Shown: positions 58,334 to 64,000 of the stretch, one piece after another
Numbering within the stretch: the stretch's first letter is position 1
Layout: every line of letters begins with the position of its first letter
Assembly (NCBI RefSeq): GCF_052156635.1
Contig: NZ_JBQKUO010000001.1
Span: 620,001 to 684,000, forward strand
DNA from: Nitrospina sp052156635
GTDB lineage: Bacteria > Nitrospinota > Nitrospinia > Nitrospinales > Nitrospinaceae
Direction: 5' to 3'
DNA length: 64,000 bases
Made by a program: the position numbers and the translations under genes
The notes under the pieces: generated by a model
What the model saw: only the letters and a program-made list of their open reading frames with translations
What the model was told of the DNA's origin: nothing
Databases searched by the model: none

Positions 58334-58738
58334 ATGAATTTGTACAAAGCGTGGAAACCGTTTAAAAACATCCCGGCGCCCCTGTACCTGGAGTCGATGC
58401 TGAAAGACGGCGACGGCCTGCGGCTGGTGCTTTTCGATGGATCTGTAGAAGGACGGCGGTTGCGCATCCACTTCCAAGAGGTGCTGGCGTTTCGCAATGC
58501 GAACGAGAAGTGCCTGCTGAAAACCTGGGAAGAGAACGAAAGCTGGGAGGGGCACTCCAGTCTGCTGACCGTCGAGGACTCGGAGTTTGTGGCGTGGTTA
58601 CACGAGCAGAGCTTCGGCATGTTTGCGGATCGTGCCATCACCCATTACGCCATCTACACCCCCCACGACTGCCTTGACATCCTGACCGATAAGGAGCCGG
58701 AGGTGGAGTGGACAAATAAGATTTCAAAAAGCTCATGA
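58334..58738 (+). CDS. Conserved-looking hypothetical protein, 134 residues
   Basis: The product begins MNLYKAWKPFKNIPAPLYLESMLKDGDGLRLVLFDGSVEGRRLRIHFQEVLAFRNANEKC and ends without a signal peptide or membrane segment. It looks like a small cytoplasmic alpha/beta protein. No family is recognised. It follows marR by 54 bp and may be co-transcribed with it. Bases 58739-58963 after it hold no credible gene. Confidence 0.7.
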   Translation: MNLYKAWKPFKNIPAPLYLESMLKDGDGLRLVLFDGSVEGRRLRIHFQEVLAFRNANEKCLLKTWEENESWEGHSSLLTVEDSEFVAWLHEQSFGMFADRAITHYAIYTPHDCLDILTDKEPEVEWTNKISKSS

Positions 58739-58963
58739 AAAGGGGGAAAAATTTTTCCTTTGTGATCATGACACCCGAAGAAGCGGTAGAACATCTTTCA
58801 AATGAATTCGGTTGGCACTGATTGTCCTAATAATTTTTCATTTCTTCCCATTCAAAGCCCTTCCTTTCTTCCCAACATCAGGAAAACCACAGTGGTAAAC
58901 TGAAATCAGCGGTCCTTTATCCAGCGCCCATTCCGGTGCGCCTTTCAAAAGAGGATTGGCATC

Positions 58964-59134
58964 ATGGAAGACAAACTCTTATTGGTTTTGGTGGGGTCGA
59001 TGGTATTGAACTTTTTCGTGCTGGGGATTTCCATCAACCGGCCGAACTCGTTCTGGCCGGTGTCCATGTCCGCGGTCTCCATCGCGCTCCAGGGCACGGC
59101 GCTCCGGCTGATCGCGTTGAATTCCATCTCCTGA
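58964..59134 (+). CDS. Small membrane protein, 56 residues
   Basis: A short open frame with a good ribosome-binding site (AAGAGGA) encodes MEDKLLLVLVGSMVLNFFVL followed by ISINRPNSFWPVSMSAVSIALQGTALRLIALN. The first 22 residues form one membrane segment and a second, weaker one follows. No homologue is known to me. It is likely but not certain to be real. The 280 bp after it are non-coding. Confidence 0.45.
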   Translation: MEDKLLLVLVGSMVLNFFVLGISINRPNSFWPVSMSAVSIALQGTALRLIALNSIS

Positions 59135-59414
59135 TCGGACGCCCGCACCGCCCACCCTTTCCGGTCTGGCCTCCCCGGCCTGCCGACGCCGATCCTGCGC
59201 CACCTCCCCCTTCCCAACCCGTTGAATTTGCTGATAACTTTCACCACCCCGTTTCCTTCCGCGCCGCCCCAATTTCGTTTGAAAGCCTGCCTTACGGGAC
59301 CTATGTTTAAAGTATGAACGATTGGGTGTCGCCGGGCTTCGCGGAGTGATGGCATTCCGCCGGGGTCCCGCGCCGCTTTCGACTCCAAGACTTAACTACA
59401 GGTGAGATATCGCC

Positions 59415-59792
59415 ATGAAAACCAAACGAGTGGGTTTTATATTGATGGCGGTCTGTCTGCTGTTGGGCTGGACCGTTGGCACCGCCAGCGCCGCCCCGCC
59501 CACCGGGGAGATGACGACCGAGGAATGGATCCTGACGCCGGGCACCGCCGCGAGTTGCCCGCATGACTTTATTCTGGAAAACGCGGACACGGAAGCCGTG
59601 GAACTGCAGCTCATGCTGGGCAACGAGACCTTCATGCAGGACCGCATCGAACCGAAAGATGCGAAGGCCTACGGCCTGCACCACCACCTTTCCGAAGCGA
59701 TGACAGAGGGCAAGGAAGTGGACAAGGACGACTGGGCCACGGTGCTCCACACCGGTGAACAGGGATCGCTCAGGATGTACTGCATGCAGTGA
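59415..59792 (+). CDS. Small secreted protein, 125 residues
   Basis: The N-terminal signal peptide MKTKRVGFILMAVCLLLGWTVGTASA is followed by a 100-residue acidic domain with two cysteines (ASCPHDF near residue 48 and MYCMQ at the end), which could form a disulfide. The sequence FILENADTEAVELQLMLGNETFMQDRIEP is followed by a His-rich GLHHHLSEA stretch. It may bind a metal or another ligand. The family is not known. Confidence 0.75.
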   Translation: MKTKRVGFILMAVCLLLGWTVGTASAAPPTGEMTTEEWILTPGTAASCPHDFILENADTEAVELQLMLGNETFMQDRIEPKDAKAYGLHHHLSEAMTEGKEVDKDDWATVLHTGEQGSLRMYCMQ

Positions 59793-59810
59793 CGGGCAGT
59801 GCTCTGCATA

Positions 59811-59850
59811 AAAAAGCCCGGCCTCCGGTTATCCGGGGGCCGGGTTTTTA
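59811..59850. terminator. Bidirectional terminator with long hairpin
   Basis: GCCCGGCC/GGCCGGGT arms (one G-T pair) extended by CCGG/CCGG form a long G/C-rich hairpin, flanked by A5 on the left and T6 on the right. It separates the secreted-protein gene from the convergent membrane-protein gene. Confidence 0.88.
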
Positions 59851-59879
59851 TTTTGGCAAATAGAATAGTTCGGACCGCG

Positions 59880-61139
59880 TCATCCGCCGGCGGTGCCGTC
59901 CACGGTCTCCGGCACGGCCCACGAAAAGAACCGTCCGGTCATCACCGCATCGAACCAGTGCTGCCACGCTTCGCCGCTTTTCACCGGGGCGAGCGACAAC
60001 GCCTCGTCGGTGAGGCGTTCCTTTTTATCCAGCGTCACGATCTCGATGTCGCCGCGAAAGCGTTGCAGGGTGGCGCGGGCGCGTTTGCCCTCCTCCAGCA
60101 GTTCGATGCGCACCGTTCCCTCGCCGTCTTCGCTGTCGAATACGTAGGCATTGGCGCGGCGGATGTCGCGCGCCCCGGCGGAGAACAACACGGGCCGGAT
60201 GAACTGCGCCTGCTGGCCTTTCACCTGCGTGGTGTGCACCACCACCGCGTACATCGTTTCCTCTCCCTGCCACAACCACACCTGGGTGAGGGTGACGTGC
60301 GCCCGGCCACGTTCGGTCAGCTTGCTGTACGTTCCCAGGTACCGCAACGCGCCCGCCTGCGTTTCCGCGTGTTGAAGCGGCGGCGGTTCCTTGAGGAAAA
60401 TCAGGTCCGGTGGCGCGCCGCCGGTGGTGCGTACGGGAGAAATTTGTACGAGCGTCATGCGGTCCGGCGCGACCGTCGATACTTCAAACAGGTACGCGGG
60501 CAGGATGTCGTGCGTGGTGGCGATGCGTCCATTCTGCACCGTGCCTTCACCGCCCAGGCATTCGGTATCGCCGCACGAGTAAAACGCCCACACTTCATTT
60601 TCTGTATTGATGACGAGACGGCTCGGCGGACTGCCTTCTTCGCGCCGCCAGTGCCCGGCAAGCAGGTTGTTCTCCGCTTCCAGTTGGCCGAAGGTGCGGC
60701 GCAGGGTTTGCGGATCGCGAAAGCGCGCTTCGAACAACAGCCGGTTGGCTTCGAAGAAGTTGGCGGTCAGGCGGTCCGATTCCTCATTCAGGCTCCATAT
60801 TTCGTAACCCACGCCGGTGAGCGCCACCAGCGGAAGGATAAGCAACCCCAGGTGACCGCCCGCGAGGCCCGACCGCTTCCGCGCCAGCACCAGCGACGTG
60901 GCGCCGATGAGGTGACCCAGCAGCGCCACAAGGATGACGATGAAGATATCGACACGGATGGGGCCGACCACCGTCGGGCCCCACACGAAAGTCATGAACA
61001 CTTCGTAACCGGTGAGCAGGACACCCAGCACCGCGGCGGTGATCAATCCCTTGCGCCCGCCCTTGGCTTTCCATGCGGGAACTGCGTAGAGCAGGAGGCT
61101 TGCGACCGCCGTCCAGTAAAACCATAAAAATGCATTCAT
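59880..61139 (-). CDS. Membrane protein with a long extracytoplasmic domain, unknown
   Basis: A 419-residue protein with four hydrophobic segments in the first 120 residues (FYWTAVASLLLYAVPAW, LITAAVLGVLLTGYEVFM, VDIFIVILVALLGHLIGATSLV, LGLLILPLVALTGVGYEIWSL). A roughly 300-residue beta-rich soluble domain follows, probably periplasmic, with no named motif. It is 54 bp downstream of the P-type ATPase gene and in the same direction, so both may be one transcription unit. Confidence 0.75.
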   Translation of the reverse strand: MNAFLWFYWTAVASLLLYAVPAWKAKGGRKGLITAAVLGVLLTGYEVFMTFVWGPTVVGPIRVDIFIVILVALLGHLIGATSLVLARKRSGLAGGHLGLLILPLVALTGVGYEIWSLNEESDRLTANFFEANRLLFEARFRDPQTLRRTFGQLEAENNLLAGHWRREEGSPPSRLVINTENEVWAFYSCGDTECLGGEGTVQNGRIATTHDILPAYLFEVSTVAPDRMTLVQISPVRTTGGAPPDLIFLKEPPPLQHAETQAGALRYLGTYSKLTERGRAHVTLTQVWLWQGEETMYAVVVHTTQVKGQQAQFIRPVLFSAGARDIRRANAYVFDSEDGEGTVRIELLEEGKRARATLQRFRGDIEIVTLDKKERLTDEALSLAPVKSGEAWQHWFDAVMTGRFFSWAVPETVDGTAGG

Positions 61140-61193
61140 GCTTTTATCACCCCGGGGTCCGCGTACTCAGGATCCCTGAAAACGATTCGTATA

Positions 61194-63884
61194 TTATCGG
61201 GTTCCTTTGATGCGCGCCCGGATCCCTTTATAAATTTCCATGACCACCAGGATGGACATCGCAATGGCTAAAAGAAATATCCATTGATTCAAAAATACCG
61301 GCTTCACCCCCAGCACTTCCTGAATGCCGGGCGTGTACATGGTCAGGATATGGATGCCCTGCGCGCCCAGCGTGCCGAACAGAAGAATCGGGTTGTTCAT
61401 CGGGTTGATGGAAAACGCGGACCGGATTTCCGATTTGCAGTTGGCCACCATGATGTTTTCAAAAAGCACCATGAGAAGCAACGTCAGATTGCGGTTGGAT
61501 TCGATATCGACCCCGTTTTGGTGCATGTAATAAAAATGAAAGAACGCAAAGGTTCCCATCACCGCGGCGGAAAGGCCGACGCGCTCCAGCATCAACCGAT
61601 CGAAAACGGGCTCGTCCGGTTTTCGGGGCGACCGGGACAACTCATCCCCTTCCCCCGGTTCGAACGCCAGCCCGACGTCCTGGATTCCGTTGGTCACCAG
61701 GTTGAGCCAGAGGATCTGCACCGGCGTGAGGGGCAGGGGCGTGTTGAACACCAGGCTGAGGGAGAACATCAGGATTTCCGCCGCGCCGGTGGCGACCAGC
61801 AGGTACACCACCTTGCGAACGTTGGCGTAGGCAATGCGCCCTTCTTCGATCCCGGCCACGATGGACGCGAACCGATCGTCGGTGAGGATCAAATCCGAAG
61901 TTTCCTTCGCCACGTCGGTGCCGGTTTTGCCCATGGCGATGCCCACATTCGCCGCCTTGAGAGCCGGGGCGTCGTTCGCACCATCCCCCGTGACGGCGAC
62001 GAACCGCCCCAGGTCCAGCAGGTGCCGCACGATCTCCAGTTTCTGCTGGGGTTCGACGCGGGCGAAGACGCGGGCCCTGTTGATCAGCGCCGCTTTTTCT
62101 TCCGGGTCCTGGACTTCTTTCAGCTTCACACCCGAGACGACGTCTTCCATGGTGCCGGCCAACCCCAGTTCCCGGGCGATGGCCAGCGCCGTCTTGGGAT
62201 GGTCGCCGGTGACCATGGCCACATCAATTCCCGCCTTCCGGCAGGCCGCAACCGCGTCCGCCGCTTCCGGCCGCAACGGGTCGATCATCCCCACCAGTCC
62301 CATGAAAGTGAGTCCCTGCATCCGGTCGACCAGAGGCGAGTCCGTATCCGGGCCCGATTTTCCCGCCAGAGCCAGCACCCGGTAACCGGCCTCCGCCAGG
62401 TGTTCGGCCTGCTCAATCACCGCCGGGGCATCGACCGGGCATTCCCCGCCCCGGGTGATCATGGTGGCACACATCGGCAGGATTTTTTCATAAGCTCCTT
62501 TCACGGAGATGCATCCCTCATCCGGACCCTTGTGCAGGGTGGCGGCATACTGGTTTTCGGGTTCGAAAGGAATTTCCCGGACCAGCTCGAACCGGTCCTG
62601 AAGGCTGTTGGGATTGATCCCGGATTTGTAGGCAAGAACCAGAAACGCCAGGTCGACGGCATCCCCATACCCTCCCCAGGCTCCATTTTTGTGAAGCAGT
62701 TCCGCGTCATTGCAAAGGGCTCCCGCCGTAACCAAAGGCGCAAGAAGTTTGGCCTGCAGGGCGGGATCCAGGCCCTCCGCCGACCCGACCGCCCCTTCCG
62801 GGGTCAGCCCGCTTCCCTCAACCGGGAAAGGCGACAGGCCGGGCAGGACGATCAGTTTGACGGTCATTTGATTGACCGTCAGCGTTCCGGTCTTGTCGGT
62901 CGCGACAAAATTGCACGATCCCAGCGATTCCACCGCCGGGAGTTTGCGGACGATGACGTTGCGTTTCGCCATGCGCCGGCTGGCGATGGCAAGCGCCACG
63001 GTCAGCGCGACAGGCAATCCTTCCGGAATGGCCGATACCGCAAGGGCCACGCTGAACATCAGAACATCAAACCAGCCCTGCCCCATCAAAAGCAGGTACG
63101 TGGCCATCATCAGGGTGATCAACAGCAGGGCCACCGCGATGTTTTTTGTGAACGCTTCCATGCGGATCAAAAGCGGCGGCTTGGCGGACACCCCCGTTGC
63201 CAGGGAACCCGCGATTTTGCCCAGCTCGGTCTTGTAACCCGTGGCAACCACCAGGCCCCGGCCACGCCCGCGGGTGACCATCGATCCCGTGAAGGCCATG
63301 TTCTTCCGGTCGGCGAGCGGCGTGTTGGCGGCAAGCACCGCACCCTGGTCTTTGCCGATGGGCAGCGACTCCCCCGTCAACAGGGATTCGTCGATTTCAA
63401 ACGAATAGGTGTGGATCAGGCGCAGGTCGGCGGGAACCTTCCTGCCCGATTCGAGCAACACCACGTCCCCCGGCACCAGGTTCTCCGCATCCACTTCAAA
63501 CACCTCGTTGTCCCGCTCCACCAGTGCCCTGGAAGCGCTCATTCTTTTTAAAGCCAGCGCACTTTTCTCCGCGCCGTATTCCTGTACCGTGCCGATGATG
63601 GCGTTGATCAAAAGCACAGCCCCTATGAAAAGGGCGTCCGTGTAAACTCCAAGTAAAATGGAAACCACTGCGGCCACGAGGAGGACATAAATCAGGGGAT
63701 TGAGAAACTGGCGGAGAAAAATTTCGAGGGCGGTCGGAGGGGGTTTGGCAGGCAGGACATTGCGCCCGTATTGCTGCAGGCGGGACACGGCATCTTCGGA
63801 GGCAAGGCCCTTTGGAGAAGAACGGAATCGTTGATACGCACCGTCAACATCCAGCGCATGCGCGGGCTGGGCAGGTGTATCCAC
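61194..63884 (-). CDS. P-type cation-transporting ATPase (type II, Ca-ATPase-like)
   Basis: An 896-residue P2-type ATPase starting at GTG 63884, with GGGAGG upstream. It has the actuator TGES at residues 170-173, PEGLP in TM4 at 287-291, the phosphorylated DKTGTLT at residues 330-336, MVTGDHPKTA and GDGANDAPALKAANVGIAMG. TM6 has NLVTNGIQDVGLAFEP, a variant also seen in bacterial cation ATPases of unclear specificity, so calcium is probable but not certain. It sits in the inner membrane. Confidence 0.92.
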   Translation of the reverse strand: MDTPAQPAHALDVDGAYQRFRSSPKGLASEDAVSRLQQYGRNVLPAKPPPTALEIFLRQFLNPLIYVLLVAAVVSILLGVYTDALFIGAVLLINAIIGTVQEYGAEKSALALKRMSASRALVERDNEVFEVDAENLVPGDVVLLESGRKVPADLRLIHTYSFEIDESLLTGESLPIGKDQGAVLAANTPLADRKNMAFTGSMVTRGRGRGLVVATGYKTELGKIAGSLATGVSAKPPLLIRMEAFTKNIAVALLLITLMMATYLLLMGQGWFDVLMFSVALAVSAIPEGLPVALTVALAIASRRMAKRNVIVRKLPAVESLGSCNFVATDKTGTLTVNQMTVKLIVLPGLSPFPVEGSGLTPEGAVGSAEGLDPALQAKLLAPLVTAGALCNDAELLHKNGAWGGYGDAVDLAFLVLAYKSGINPNSLQDRFELVREIPFEPENQYAATLHKGPDEGCISVKGAYEKILPMCATMITRGGECPVDAPAVIEQAEHLAEAGYRVLALAGKSGPDTDSPLVDRMQGLTFMGLVGMIDPLRPEAADAVAACRKAGIDVAMVTGDHPKTALAIARELGLAGTMEDVVSGVKLKEVQDPEEKAALINRARVFARVEPQQKLEIVRHLLDLGRFVAVTGDGANDAPALKAANVGIAMGKTGTDVAKETSDLILTDDRFASIVAGIEEGRIAYANVRKVVYLLVATGAAEILMFSLSLVFNTPLPLTPVQILWLNLVTNGIQDVGLAFEPGEGDELSRSPRKPDEPVFDRLMLERVGLSAAVMGTFAFFHFYYMHQNGVDIESNRNLTLLLMVLFENIMVANCKSEIRSAFSINPMNNPILLFGTLGAQGIHILTMYTPGIQEVLGVKPVFLNQWIFLLAIAMSILVVMEIYKGIRARIKGTR

Positions 63885-64000
63885 AAAAGCCTCCCAATCA
63901 AAATTTTAATTTCTCCGGCTTTGATTTGAAACGCCTGCCGGAGATCGGCTTGCAATCGGCCTCTGCTTCCATCCGCCTGCCGCAGAAGGTCCCTCACACA
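63885..64000. other. Sequence upstream of the P-type ATPase gene
   Basis: The last 116 bp contain the ribosome-binding site of the ATPase gene (GGGAGG) and an AT-rich stretch. Open frames here do not resemble known proteins. The neighbouring gene on the right cannot be seen. Confidence 0.4.

Noticed and set aside
58770..58823. 17-codon frame starting at an ATG near 58770
   Set aside because: It is too short, has no clear ribosome-binding site and no recognisable sequence.
63692..63997. Frame of 101 codons on the minus strand at the right edge
   Set aside because: It overlaps the start of the P-type ATPase in another frame and shows no similarity to known proteins.

Overview
The window looks like part of the chromosome of a Gram-negative bacterium. 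It has a Kdo/lipid A pathway (lpxK, two waaA-like genes, lptE), many Sec-type signal peptides and two small c-type cytochromes of the P460 family. The contiguous order secE-nusG-rplKAJL-rpoBC-rpsLG-fusA-tuf-rpsJ and the paired P460 genes would fit a Nitrospina-like (Nitrospinota) nitrifier or a deltaproteobacterium-like lineage. That placement is an inference from gene content only.

Positions 1-22373 hold one very long leftward (minus-strand) gene-expression block. Read in the direction of transcription it runs: a consensus-like promoter at 22344-22373, a structured leader or small RNA with its own terminator, tRNA-Tyr, tRNA-Gly, tRNA-Thr, rpmG, tRNA-Trp, secE, nusG, rplK, rplA, rplJ, rplL, rpoB, rpoC, an internal str promoter at 9920-9947, then rpsL, rpsG, fusA, tuf and the S10/spc genes down to a truncated rplX. 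RpoB carries an unusual Cys4 ribbon near its N-terminus that resembles the first zinc ribbon of RpoC.

Positions 22550-40007 hold housekeeping and envelope genes. A leftward cluster contains lpxK, an ICMT-like membrane methyltransferase, a PDZ protein with about twelve repeats, and an amidohydrolase. It diverges from two tandem Kdo-transferase genes. A PutP-type symporter follows, then a fold-back repeat element, then leuS-lptE-holA, rpsT, a GlcG/HbpS-like protein, an outer-membrane barrel, a TudS/YbgA-type protein and a small secreted protein.

Positions 40100-50828 form a genomic island integrated in tRNA-Ala(CGC). It is bounded by 47-bp direct repeats and is visibly more AT-rich than its surroundings. 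It carries a tyrosine integrase, an excisionase-like HTH protein, a phage-type replication initiator, an unknown protein, and a rightward operon hsdR-hsdM-hsdS followed by a SIR2-domain gene. This looks like a restriction-modification operon with an NADase-type second layer of defence.

Positions 50921-64000 hold two SAM-dependent methyltransferases, a SulP anion transporter, two cytochrome P460 genes, a TetR and a MarR regulator each with a visible operator and apparently leaderless transcript, a thermonuclease-like protein, several small secreted or membrane proteins, and a P-type cation ATPase. The TetR protein probably controls itself and the downstream methyltransferase. The MarR protein, which has a C-terminal Cys4 motif, probably controls the divergent P460 gene.
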